DNA of 58,962 nt from Pedobacter hiemivivus (GTDB lineage: Bacteria; Bacteroidota; Bacteroidia; Sphingobacteriales; Sphingobacteriaceae): positions 1-58,962 of the forward strand of contig NZ_SJSM01000030.1 of the NCBI RefSeq assembly GCF_004331685.1, written 5' to 3'. Shown in pieces: positions 45,087 to 53,916 of the stretch (position 1 is the first letter of the stretch; each line of letters starts with the position of its first letter). A program made the translations under genes and the position numbers. The notes under the pieces were generated by a model. That model ran no database searches and was not told the origin of the DNA. It saw only the letters and a program-made list of their open reading frames with translations.

Positions 45087-46382
45087 TTACTTTGAAGCTG
45101 GGTTCATATCGGTAAATTCTGCAGCTTTGTCTTTACTTGATTTTTTTAGAGAGAATGCATCAAATAGTTCTCCTGAGGTTTTGTAAGCTTCAAACTTTAG
45201 CTTTCCGCCCTCAACATGAATAACCTGGAACAGTTGTGTATTTTCAAGGGAAACATTCATCCATTTGGCACCGTCCACTTTATACATTTTAGGGCCGGCA
45301 ACAGAAACCAAATAAACTGGTCCGCTAGCTTCTCTGCCCGACAACCCGCGCGGCAGGTTTTGTCCGCGACTATAAGTATGATCATGTCCCTGCAAAACAA
45401 GGTCTATGTGATACTTATCAAATAGCGGTTTAAACCGCTCTCTGAATTCTTTATTGTCCCTACTCTTGGCCGTAGAAAAGATAGGATGGTGAAAAGTGAT
45501 GACTGTCCATAATTTCTTGTTTTCCTTTAAAACCTTTTCCAACCATTCATATTGAATCTTTGCAGAAGCCTCATCCAGGATAATCATTTGAGAATCCAGG
45601 GAAATTACCTTCATATTCTGATAATCGATGTAGTAAACCGACTCTTCTAAGCCTTTCGGACCGTTACCAGGCAAGGTGTATTGTACCCCCCAGTGTGGAT
45701 CCAGAATCAGCTTTCTGTTATCATCCCTTACATATTCATGGTTACCCGGCGAAGGTAGGCTAGGGATCATGCCATTAATAAAACCACCTCCATAATGCCA
45801 CTCTCCCCATTCCTGATCATTGTTTGAACGGTTAATCAAATCACCGGTATGAATGATAAATCGGGCATCAGGCTGATGTGCAAATGCTTTACGGATTACG
45901 CGAGACCATTTTGAACGGATATCATTCTGAGCGTCGCCCAGATAAATAAAAGAAAAAGGTTTATTGGTAACGGATGCCGTTGTAAATTGAAACCATTCGC
46001 TCCAATAGTTTCCCGCTCCTACGCGGTAAGCATATACAGTTCCTGGCTTCAGGTTGGCAAAAGTAACCTGGTGATATTTTGCAATAGCGTAATTATTTCC
46101 GCCAGACAAAACACGAGACCCGGCATCATAGGTAGTGATCGATTCTTCCAGAGCTGGACTAGAATCCTCAGCTTTGATTTGTGCCTTAGAAGCCACAATG
46201 GTTGTATCTGTACGCCAGGTAACGGTCTGGCTCACTTCAGGATTCCCGGTCCAGGTTAAGATCACACGATCTGGGAAAGGTTTCGGATTAAAATCCTGCG
46301 CATTTATTTTGCTGAGGCCAGCCACAACAAGCAAGGCCATCAGCGATATCGATCTTTTTAAGCTATTCATATTAAATTTCAT
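45087..46382 (-). CDS. Secreted purple-acid-phosphatase-like metallophosphoesterase
   Basis: A 431-residue exported enzyme. A signal peptide ends at KINAQ (~29), followed by an N-terminal fibronectin-like domain typical of purple acid phosphatases (VILTWTGNPEVSQTVTWRTD; PGTVYAYRVG) and a calcineurin-like metallophosphatase domain: Asp150 (YLGDAQ), Asp181 (HTGDL), Asn214-His215 (PGNHE), FHHP and GHDHTYSRGQ. These ligands fit a dinuclear metal site. The family releases phosphate from varied monoesters. It lies between SusD-like and GDPD genes (11-12 nt gaps), so all belong to one operon. Confidence 0.92.
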   Translation of the reverse strand: MKFNMNSLKRSISLMALLVVAGLSKINAQDFNPKPFPDRVILTWTGNPEVSQTVTWRTDTTIVASKAQIKAEDSSPALEESITTYDAGSRVLSGGNNYAIAKYHQVTFANLKPGTVYAYRVGAGNYWSEWFQFTTASVTNKPFSFIYLGDAQNDIRSKWSRVIRKAFAHQPDARFIIHTGDLINRSNNDQEWGEWHYGGGFINGMIPSLPSPGNHEYVRDDNRKLILDPHWGVQYTLPGNGPKGLEESVYYIDYQNMKVISLDSQMIILDEASAKIQYEWLEKVLKENKKLWTVITFHHPIFSTAKSRDNKEFRERFKPLFDKYHIDLVLQGHDHTYSRGQNLPRGLSGREASGPVYLVSVAGPKMYKVDGAKWMNVSLENTQLFQVIHVEGGKLKFEAYKTSGELFDAFSLKKSSKDKAAEFTDMNPASK

Positions 46383-46393
46383 GTGTGTTTAGT

Positions 46394-47866
46394 TTATTTC
46401 AGCGACCACATTAATGTAGTCTCCTTGTCCGCTCCGAAAGCAGACACTGCTTTTTGGTAGTTGAGTTTGTTTTTGGCGCTTTCAGAATCGGGAAAAACAT
46501 AACGTTTCGGGATTCCACGACCAGCAGCAAGCGGCCCGGTTACGAAAGCAGGATAACCCGTACGACGCTGATCAAACCAACCTTCGGCACCTTTGAACAA
46601 CATAGCCATCCATTTTTGAGTGATCAACTGCTCTAATGAACCGTCATATTTCACGATAGACTGATCATAATAACTTGTCGGAGCTGTTACCGCATAACTG
46701 CTCATCGACTCTTTAATCGCTTTATAGTACATGGATTCTGCAGTTTCTCCAGACACATTCAACTTACCTTTCTGCATGGCTTCGGCCAAAATAAAACATT
46801 GCTCGGTATAGGTAACCAAACTGGCTTTCAACAATGGGTTTGAAGTAGCACCATTCTTTCTGAAAAAAGTAGAAGAAAAAACAGATACGTGATCTTCACC
46901 ACCGTTATAAGCAGCAGGTGCATCAATCGCATTAGGTACACCAACATATCTGTTAGGATCAACCGTTGAGCCTGTAGTACTTTTAACCGGCTCTACCCAA
47001 ACACCTAATCTCGGGTCATTTCTTTGCACAAGTCTGTCAACCAACTCTTTACTTACTTTTGTTTTCTGGTAATCAAAGTCGATCATAGCCAAAGGGCCTC
47101 CAGGCCAGCTATATGCAGCGATGTTCCCAAGATAAGGGATCTCAGCATTATCAGCGCTGCTTTCAAAAATTGGAAAAGCCGTTTTATCACTGATAATTTC
47201 CTGCATTTCGGTAAATGCAGGGGCGTAATTTTTAGAAATACGCAACAACATCCTTAAACGCAAAGTATTGGCAAACTTACGCCATTGTAAGGCTTTACCC
47301 TTGAACATCACATCAGCTTTGGGATTGATTTCCGCGGATGACCCTTTCAAAAGGTCATTAGCTTCGCGAAGTTCTCTTAACAAATCTGGATAGATCACCT
47401 GTTGCTGATCGTACTCCGGATAAATCACATTGCTCTCTTTAGATTTTAGTGCCTGAGAATATGGAACATCTCCGTACAAATCAGTTAAATAACTAAAATT
47501 AAAAGCCTTTATAATTTTACTGATCGCAACATACTGATTCTCGGAACGTTTCTGTGCAGTTTCCATGAAAGTCTTGTTTACCGACAAGCGTCCATAGATA
47601 TCATCCCAATCCACAGGGCCCCAATCAAAAAGATCGTAACCGGTATTACGAACCAAAGTCAGGTAACGCGCTGCAGATGCAGGTCTTCTGCCCACAGCAT
47701 TTTCCTGGTAGGCATAAGCAGTAGAAAGCACCACTTCAGACATTAAAAACTCCGTATTTGTCGTTTCCGGAGCATTTGGATTGGTATTGATTTTTTCAAA
47801 ATCTTTAGTGCAGGCACCCAATAGGGTCATAAACAGCACCAGAATGGTTTTATATTCGAATTTCAT
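46394..47866 (-). CDS. SusD-like lipoprotein (SusD-like_2 type, third locus)
   Basis: A 490-residue surface lipoprotein with lipobox LLGAC followed by TKDFEKINTNPNAPETTNTE, the SusD-like_2 opening. Other family segments are the YGDVPYSQALKSKESNVIYP region and the C-terminal LEQLITQKWMAMLFKGAEGW and RRTGYPAF. It is the lid and binding partner of the SusC encoded 12 nt upstream. It resembles the second locus' SusD-like protein in length and layout, supporting duplication of the core module. Confidence 0.94.
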   Translation of the reverse strand: MKFEYKTILVLFMTLLGACTKDFEKINTNPNAPETTNTEFLMSEVVLSTAYAYQENAVGRRPASAARYLTLVRNTGYDLFDWGPVDWDDIYGRLSVNKTFMETAQKRSENQYVAISKIIKAFNFSYLTDLYGDVPYSQALKSKESNVIYPEYDQQQVIYPDLLRELREANDLLKGSSAEINPKADVMFKGKALQWRKFANTLRLRMLLRISKNYAPAFTEMQEIISDKTAFPIFESSADNAEIPYLGNIAAYSWPGGPLAMIDFDYQKTKVSKELVDRLVQRNDPRLGVWVEPVKSTTGSTVDPNRYVGVPNAIDAPAAYNGGEDHVSVFSSTFFRKNGATSNPLLKASLVTYTEQCFILAEAMQKGKLNVSGETAESMYYKAIKESMSSYAVTAPTSYYDQSIVKYDGSLEQLITQKWMAMLFKGAEGWFDQRRTGYPAFVTGPLAAGRGIPKRYVFPDSESAKNKLNYQKAVSAFGADKETTLMWSLK

Positions 47867-47878
47867 TTCTGCTATTGA

Positions 47879-50800
47879 TTAAAAATTGCAACTTAATTTA
47901 AAGCCAAAAGAGCGTGTTCCTGGTAGCGTCCAGTGTCCAACTCCCATTTTAAAGCCTTCAGTAACACTCATCGTAGTTTCTGGATCATAACCCAATCCAT
48001 TGGCCGTCCAGGTATACAGATTTCTACCGATCAGTGAAAGAGAAAGGTTACTAATTGGAAGCTTGCGCAATAGTTGTTTATCAAACACATAAGTTAAAGA
48101 GGCTTCTCTCAACTTCAGGAAAGATGCGGAATAGGTTAGGCGCTCATAATACTTGTTATATGTATTGTTGTAAAAATCTGAAGCAGCAATGATGACTTTA
48201 TTTTCGCTGAAAGAACCATCACCATTGGCAATGTAACCCGGAATAATCATCCCGTCATTCCGACTTCTACCTTGCGAATCCACCCATGGTAAACCGCCAG
48301 TCGCTGCATCTCTACCCGCAATAGTATTGTCGGTTAAACCAGCATTGATCAAACTTTTAACTACATAAGAGTAAAAATTACCCCCCTTACGCCAGTCTAA
48401 GAGAAAATTAAGGGTAAAGCTTTTATAGCTGAAGGTATTGTTAAAACCCACCGTAAAATCAGGATTGTAGTTACCTACTTTGATGTATTCGGTATTGTTA
48501 CGAATGTAATGCCCCGTTTTATCCAATAAAGCAGCACCTGCATTTGGCCCAGTTGGCACCTTCGTATAACTTGGTGTATAAAAATCTCCAATTTTGGTTC
48601 CCTCCTTAATGAGGTACCGAATGTTATCTCCATCGGCACTACCCATAGAATACTCAGGCAAACCTTCCATCAAAGAAATTACTTTATTTTCATTCTTTGT
48701 GAAGTTCACATTCATTTCCCATTTCAAGGCTGCTTTTACAGGAACAGCAAAGAATCCGATTTCCCATCCACTATTCTGAATGTTACCAGCATTGATCAAG
48801 CGGTTTGAAGCACCCGAAGCAATGGTTGTTGGAATATTGATGATCTGATTCCTTTTGTTTGTTTTATACCAGGTTACATCCAACCCTAAACGACTGTCAA
48901 GAAAGCGCAGATCTCCACCAAACTCATACGAGGTAGCAATCTCTGGTTTTAAGAAATTATTTTTGAGGTTAAACTCAATAGTTGCCCTTTTCACATCACC
49001 CCAATCCTGGTTAAATGGAATGGTATTGTACAATTGGTAAGGATCGGTATCACTACCAACTTGTGCCCAATTGGCCCTGATTTTAGCAAAAGACAAGATA
49101 TCGGACTTAACTTTAAACACATCGGTTAATACCGTACTTAGGGAAACTGAAGGATAGAAATAAGAATTATTTGCCGCAGGAAGTGTGCTAGACCAATCAT
49201 TTCTACCAGTCACATCCAGGAATACCATATCTTTAAAGGAAGCATGTCCCATTCCATACAAACTATTGATCCGTTTGCGCGAGTTGTATTGAGAATTGAT
49301 AATGGTTCCCGCCTGTGCATTGTTAATGTTATAAATACCTGGAATACTCAAACTTTCGGTACGTTGAGCAGTACTTCTGGCAGTTTGATTCATCTGGTTA
49401 CCGCCAACCGATAAGCTAAATGACCAGTCTTCATTTAAGGTTTTCTTATAACTCAACAGGAAATCCGTATTCTGCTCCTTGAAGAAACTATCATCTACAC
49501 CATAGCCACCAAATTTAAATCGTTTAGAGCTAAAAGGACGTTTGGTTTCATGTTGTTCATTATACATATCAAGGCCAGTACGCGCCATGAAACTCAGGTC
49601 ATTGGTCAGGTCAATTACGGCCTGTATATTTCCGGTTATGCGGTTTCGATCATAACCATTGGTATGTTCGTAGGCCACAAAATATGGGTTATCCGAATCA
49701 TCGGGAGAGAATTGTTCTATATTTTCCCGGCCTGGTTTCCAATAATTCCTCAAATCTTTAATGCTCATATTAGAAGGCATCGAATAAAGCATTTGTGTTA
49801 CGCTTTCCCGATAAGCCGATGGGCGGTTATCGCTCTTATTGTTTACATAGCCCAGATTGGTGCTGATTTTAATTTTAGGATGCAATACATAGGTGGCTGC
49901 CAGGTTTAAAGTATTCCTACTCAAATCAGTATTGGGCACAATACCCTTATTTACCAGATTGGTATAAGAAAGCCTGTAATTGCCATCTGCATTTTTACCT
50001 GTAATGGCAATGTTATTGGTATAAGTTGAGCCAGTCTCATAAAAATCCTTGGCATTGTTGGGATGCGATACCCAATCCGTAGGTACTGGTTTCCCATTGG
50101 CATCAAGTGGACTGTTCCATTGTAGGTGTTTGGTACCTACATCCAAGCGCGGCCCCCATGCTGAGGTTGTAGAAACTGCCGGATCGTCGGTATATTCTCC
50201 TGCTCCAAACTGATTTTGGAAATGAGGAAACATCCAGGCCTTATCATACATGGCATTGGAGCTGAAACTCACCCCTAAGCCTTTTTTACTTGCCGCACCA
50301 CTCTTTGTGGTGATCAGCACAACACCGCTTCCTGCCCTACTACCGTATAAAGCTGCAGCACTGGCGCCTTTCAATATGGTAATACTCTCAATATCATCCG
50401 GACTAATGTCAGCAATCGGACTACCATAATCTACTGAAGAACGTCCTACCTCTGATGTTGCACGTAAGGAATGCGCTACTGGAACACCATCTACTACAAA
50501 TAGTGGCTGATTGTCTGTCGCAATAGAAGATTGTCCACGAATTGTGATGAAGGCCGAAGAGCCCGGATCAGAACCAGCACTAACGACATTCACACCGGCT
50601 ACTTTTCCAGCCAAGGAATTGATAACATTGACTTCTTTAACCGTGTTTACATCACTTCCTTTAACCGTTGCAATGGAATACCCCAAGGCCTTTTCAGAAC
50701 GTTTAATACCCAATGCGGTAACTACCACCTCCGAAAGTGCAGTTTGATCGGGTACAAGACTCACGTTAATTACCGCCCGACCTCCTACTACAAGTTCCTG

Positions 50801-51352
50801 GGTTTGATATCCCATCATTCTAAAAAGAAGCACAGCGGATCCGTCCTTTACATTTAGGCTATACTCTCCATTTAAGCTCGTAACGGCTGTATTGCCCCCA
50901 CTTTTTTCGATGATGCTAGCCCCTGGTATAGGCAGCCCCTTCTCATCAGTTACCTTTCCTTTAACACGAATGGCTTTTTTAATAATAACCTGGTTATTCT
51001 GAACCTGGTAAGTGAGTTGCATGGGCGTTAATATGCGGTTTAGCAAACTGCTGACCAATTCGTTATCAGCGTTAATGGTTTCAACGCGCCTACTTAATAC
51101 GGCGTCATTATTTGTGTAAACAAAAGAAAGACTGGTTTTCTTTTCGATGTTTTTAAGTAATTCGGTTAAGGTACCGTGTTTAAAGCTGAAACTGATCCTA
51201 CTGTTTAGATCCTGCGCTTTTACAGGCGAAGCCTGCCCAGCAAAGAGCATTACAGAAAGAAAAAAATAGATCAGGGTAAAAAAACGCATTACTTTAAAAA
51301 TTAATTGATTAGTCACTGCGGACTTTTTCATAACTTTGAATGTTTTAATCAT
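47879..51352 (-). CDS. SusC/RagA-family TonB-dependent receptor with STN domain (third locus)
   Basis: A 1157-residue receptor. From the first Met the signal region is long; the Met at residue 8 (MKKSAVTNQ) or the later MRFFTLIYFF is a plausible true start, with cleavage near VKAQ. Then come an STN domain (TLTELLKNIEKKTSLSFVYT), a carboxypeptidase-regulatory-like domain (VKGKVTDEKGLPIPGASIIE), the plug (VVVTALGIKRSEKALGYSIA; PLFVVDGVPVAHSL) and a barrel ending SCNF. It is close in design to the SusC of the second locus. A hairpin lies in the 76-nt leader. Confidence 0.95.
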   Translation of the reverse strand: MIKTFKVMKKSAVTNQLIFKVMRFFTLIYFFLSVMLFAGQASPVKAQDLNSRISFSFKHGTLTELLKNIEKKTSLSFVYTNNDAVLSRRVETINADNELVSSLLNRILTPMQLTYQVQNNQVIIKKAIRVKGKVTDEKGLPIPGASIIEKSGGNTAVTSLNGEYSLNVKDGSAVLLFRMMGYQTQELVVGGRAVINVSLVPDQTALSEVVVTALGIKRSEKALGYSIATVKGSDVNTVKEVNVINSLAGKVAGVNVVSAGSDPGSSAFITIRGQSSIATDNQPLFVVDGVPVAHSLRATSEVGRSSVDYGSPIADISPDDIESITILKGASAAALYGSRAGSGVVLITTKSGAASKKGLGVSFSSNAMYDKAWMFPHFQNQFGAGEYTDDPAVSTTSAWGPRLDVGTKHLQWNSPLDANGKPVPTDWVSHPNNAKDFYETGSTYTNNIAITGKNADGNYRLSYTNLVNKGIVPNTDLSRNTLNLAATYVLHPKIKISTNLGYVNNKSDNRPSAYRESVTQMLYSMPSNMSIKDLRNYWKPGRENIEQFSPDDSDNPYFVAYEHTNGYDRNRITGNIQAVIDLTNDLSFMARTGLDMYNEQHETKRPFSSKRFKFGGYGVDDSFFKEQNTDFLLSYKKTLNEDWSFSLSVGGNQMNQTARSTAQRTESLSIPGIYNINNAQAGTIINSQYNSRKRINSLYGMGHASFKDMVFLDVTGRNDWSSTLPAANNSYFYPSVSLSTVLTDVFKVKSDILSFAKIRANWAQVGSDTDPYQLYNTIPFNQDWGDVKRATIEFNLKNNFLKPEIATSYEFGGDLRFLDSRLGLDVTWYKTNKRNQIINIPTTIASGASNRLINAGNIQNSGWEIGFFAVPVKAALKWEMNVNFTKNENKVISLMEGLPEYSMGSADGDNIRYLIKEGTKIGDFYTPSYTKVPTGPNAGAALLDKTGHYIRNNTEYIKVGNYNPDFTVGFNNTFSYKSFTLNFLLDWRKGGNFYSYVVKSLINAGLTDNTIAGRDAATGGLPWVDSQGRSRNDGMIIPGYIANGDGSFSENKVIIAASDFYNNTYNKYYERLTYSASFLKLREASLTYVFDKQLLRKLPISNLSLSLIGRNLYTWTANGLGYDPETTMSVTEGFKMGVGHWTLPGTRSFGFKLSCNF

Positions 51353-51381
51353 TGATGGGTTAAAATAAAATTGAATTTTTT

Positions 51382-51412
51382 AGCCGTAAGCGTGCGCCAA
51401 CATGCTTCGGCT
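51382..51412. repeat. Inverted repeat in the fecR-susC gap of the third locus
   Basis: AGCCGTAAGC and GCTTCGGCT form a 9-bp stem with one bulge around a 12-nt loop. The U-tract follows only on the + strand (CTTTTTTTG), so as an intrinsic terminator it would stop antisense transcription. On the - strand it is a hairpin in the susC leader without a U-tract. Confidence 0.6.
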
Positions 51413-51428
51413 TTTTTTGTATAGGTGT

Positions 51429-52472
51429 CTAATTACATTTACCTCCTTTTATATAAATTGTCTGTTTGTTAATCGTGTACTGGATATCTAAAGTCATTTG
51501 AATGGTTTTTAATACTTCATTTATGCTGACGTTATCAAATTTTGCGGTGAGTTTACAAGCCTTGAAAGAGCGGTCTGTCTTAATCTGAGCTGCATATCTG
51601 CGTTCTATTACTTCAAAGACCTCTTCCATCGGAGTTTGATCAAATACCATCTTCCCTTCAGTCCAACCAACGGCAAAATGAGCATCTTCTATATTTTCAA
51701 GATGTAGCGATCCTGATTTTAAATCACAAACACCTTTTTGATTGGGTATAAGATGAATGGCTTTCGACTGTACTCCTGCGGAATCCCGAGATACAGCAAC
51801 CTTACCAGTAAGCACTGTTACTTCAGGACTGGATTTTTCCCATGCACGGATATTAAAGCTTGTCCCCAATACCCGAGTCTGGATGTTTAAGCTGTGTACA
51901 ATAAAAGGATGTTTTGGATCACGCTTCACCTTAAAGAAAGCCTCTCCGTTTAGTTTAACCGTTCTAAAAGAAGCCTGTTTGATGTTATCAGGGAAGCTGA
52001 TGCTACTTCCGGCATTTAGCCAAATCTCAGTACTATCTGGAAGCATGATATTGGTAATCTTTCCAGGGGCTGACACTTTCGTGATCCAAGCGGCTTGATG
52101 ATTTGGTAAAAGCCTTTGCTCGCTTTTATTAAATAAGATAAACATGGCCATTGCAGCCACAACGGCCGCCGCTGCCGACCAAATTATAAATGTTTTATTT
52201 TTTGTAGGTCTTTCTGATTGCACTGAAGTCTGGATGTCAGCAAAACTTACCTTCCAGGATTCATTTTTCGGCGCCATAGCTGTACTTTCCCAAAGCCATA
52301 TCGCCTGATCCAACTCCTGTTGGTGCTGAGGGTCTTTGCGAAGCCAGTTCTGCAAACGCTCCTCCAAATCTGCCAGCTCCTGCATCTTGCCCTGCTCTTT
52401 TGCAGATAAATAATCGAGTACTAGTTTCCAGGTTTCTTTGTCCATCGTTATGCTTTTATAACTACAAGACAA
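51429..52472 (-). CDS. FecR-family anti-sigma factor (third locus)
   Basis: A 347-residue anti-sigma membrane protein with N-terminal cytoplasmic helices (QNWLRKDPQHQQELDQAIWL), a membrane segment (FIIWSAAAAVVAAMAMFIL, about 94-112), the FecR domain (DSTEIWLNAGSSISFPDNI, GEAFFKVKRD, LGTSFNIRAW) and C-terminal DUF4974 (PMEEVFEVIERRYAAQI). A further Met at residue 10 (MDKETWKL) is a likely alternative start. It lies 64 nt after the sigma gene and before susC. Confidence 0.93.
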   Translation of the reverse strand: MSCSYKSITMDKETWKLVLDYLSAKEQGKMQELADLEERLQNWLRKDPQHQQELDQAIWLWESTAMAPKNESWKVSFADIQTSVQSERPTKNKTFIIWSAAAAVVAAMAMFILFNKSEQRLLPNHQAAWITKVSAPGKITNIMLPDSTEIWLNAGSSISFPDNIKQASFRTVKLNGEAFFKVKRDPKHPFIVHSLNIQTRVLGTSFNIRAWEKSSPEVTVLTGKVAVSRDSAGVQSKAIHLIPNQKGVCDLKSGSLHLENIEDAHFAVGWTEGKMVFDQTPMEEVFEVIERRYAAQIKTDRSFKACKLTAKFDNVSINEVLKTIQMTLDIQYTINKQTIYIKGGKCN

Positions 52473-52536
52473 GATTCAGGCTGCGATTACGGGTCCAAAA
52501 ACGTTAAGGTTCTATTAAGAAATCGTTAAGTGTAAT

Positions 52537-53091
52537 TTATCTGAACTCGGTTTCATTTTTCAAGACCTTTTCCTGCAAAAACTGAAATCCTTTTACCAAG
52601 TGATCTTCTACTGTGCGAACAGAAATATCCAATAAGGCAGCAATTTCTTTATAACTGAAACCTTCAATTCTATACATATAGAAAATCAGACGCCTTCGTT
52701 CTGGCATTTGATCTATCAAATCATAAAGCATACGTGTTCTGTCCTTATACATATAGGTTTGAAAAGGATCTGCCCTGACATCTATAATTTCCTGAACTTC
52801 CTCTTCCTCCAGATGCTGAAAATTTAATCTGGAAGTTTTAAAGTAGTTGTTGGCTCCATTTTTTACAGCGCGAAACAGATAAGCTTTTTCATTGATGAGC
52901 AGGATCTTATTTTTCCATATAGCGATAAACACATCGTTTAAAATCAGCTGTGCGTCTTCTATATCCTTCACCAGGTATATCGCGTACTTTTTAAGCGTAG
53001 GATACATGCGACGGTAAAGATCCTCGAATGCTTTGTCATCGAGTGTACGTACATCATCTTCGTTAAAGCCGGCAGTATTATTTTCGCCCAT
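52537..53091 (-). CDS. ECF RNA polymerase sigma factor (third locus)
   Basis: Starting at ATG 53091 (MGENNTAGFNEDD) it has 184 residues; an upstream frame from 53175 adds a hydrophobic stretch unlike any sigma factor. Region 2 includes AFEDLYRRMYPTLKKYAIYL and DAQLILNDVFIAIWKNK; region 4 includes MPERRRLIFYMYRIEGFSYK and helix-turn-helix LLDISVRTVEDHLV. It heads the third locus, divergent from the Crp/Fnr-type regulator gene. Its cognate FecR gene follows after 64 nt. Confidence 0.93.
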   Translation of the reverse strand: MGENNTAGFNEDDVRTLDDKAFEDLYRRMYPTLKKYAIYLVKDIEDAQLILNDVFIAIWKNKILLINEKAYLFRAVKNGANNYFKTSRLNFQHLEEEEVQEIIDVRADPFQTYMYKDRTRMLYDLIDQMPERRRLIFYMYRIEGFSYKEIAALLDISVRTVEDHLVKGFQFLQEKVLKNETEFR

Positions 53092-53220
53092 AAAATATGA
53101 AGCAAAATTAGACCTGCCAAATGACGGACGTATTAACAAAATGTTAAATGAAGCGGGTATAAGAATATATACCAATGTTTATTTTTCTCTACTTTTATAA
53201 ACCTAGAATTCGACTTAATC

Positions 53221-53844
53221 ATGAAAAATAAAATGATTTCTAAAACAACATTGCAGGTATTTAGAGAAGGACTCACAAAATTCGTTACTTTTTCCGATGC
53301 GGAATGGGTCGAACTTACCCCTTATTTAAGGGCTTCAAGCATTAAAAAGAAAGATCACTTTGTAGTTCATGGTAAAGTTTGCAAGCATATAGGTTTTGTG
53401 ATTAAGGGCTCTTTAAGATTTTACCACGTAAAGGATGGAACCGAGATCACAGGATATTTTTGTTTTGAGAATGAATTTGTAAGTTCTTATAAAAGTTACC
53501 TCAAACAAGAGCTAAGTCTCACCGGTATCCAAGCCATGGAGGATACAGAATTGATTTTGATTGCTTACGAAGATATGCAGCAACTATTGGCTCATCCTAA
53601 GCTCGCCTTTAAAATGGAACAGTTTGGCCGGTTAATAGCCGAATATTATATCTGTTGTTATGAAGATCGTATGGCGGCTTTCATTGTGCAAAGCCCCGAA
53701 GAGCGTTACTTAAGCATGATTGAAAATCAGGCCGGCATACTATTGCGTATTCCTCAACATTATGTAGCCAATTTCCTTGGCATTACCCCGGTTTCTCTTT
53801 CAAGAATTCGTAAAAGAACTTTAAGAGGAGTTGTAAATAACTAA
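53221..53844 (+). CDS. Crp/Fnr-family transcriptional regulator
   Basis: A 207-residue regulator with an N-terminal cyclic-nucleotide-binding-type beta roll (about 25-135: KKKDHFVVHGKVCKHIGFVI, GSLRFYHVKDGTEITGYFCF) and a C-terminal winged helix with HTH YVANFLGITPVSLSRIRK. It lacks iron-sulfur cysteines of the Fnr kind and the full cAMP-contact set is not evident, so the effector is unknown. It lies 72 nt before an epimerase-like gene on the same strand, a pairing that suggests regulation of that gene. Confidence 0.88.
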   Translation: MKNKMISKTTLQVFREGLTKFVTFSDAEWVELTPYLRASSIKKKDHFVVHGKVCKHIGFVIKGSLRFYHVKDGTEITGYFCFENEFVSSYKSYLKQELSLTGIQAMEDTELILIAYEDMQQLLAHPKLAFKMEQFGRLIAEYYICCYEDRMAAFIVQSPEERYLSMIENQAGILLRIPQHYVANFLGITPVSLSRIRKRTLRGVVNN

Positions 53845-53866
53845 AATGCTTATCTTTTGTTAACGT

Positions 53867-53894
53867 TTTGAATAACTATTGGCACATACCTTTG
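53867..53894 (+). promoter_or_regulatory. Candidate promoter for the epimerase-like gene
   Basis: TTTG (53867-53870) and TACCTTTG (53887-53894, exact TAnnTTTG) are separated by 16 bp, slightly short of the usual spacing. The ATG is 22 nt downstream. Confidence 0.5.
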
Positions 53895-53916
53895 ATATAG
53901 ATCAAAACCAAAAACT

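Noticed and set aside
53092..53175. Upstream extension of the third-locus sigma factor
   Set aside because: It adds a hydrophobic stretch (ILIPASFNILLI) atypical of ECF sigma factors; ATG at 53091 gives a normal N terminus.
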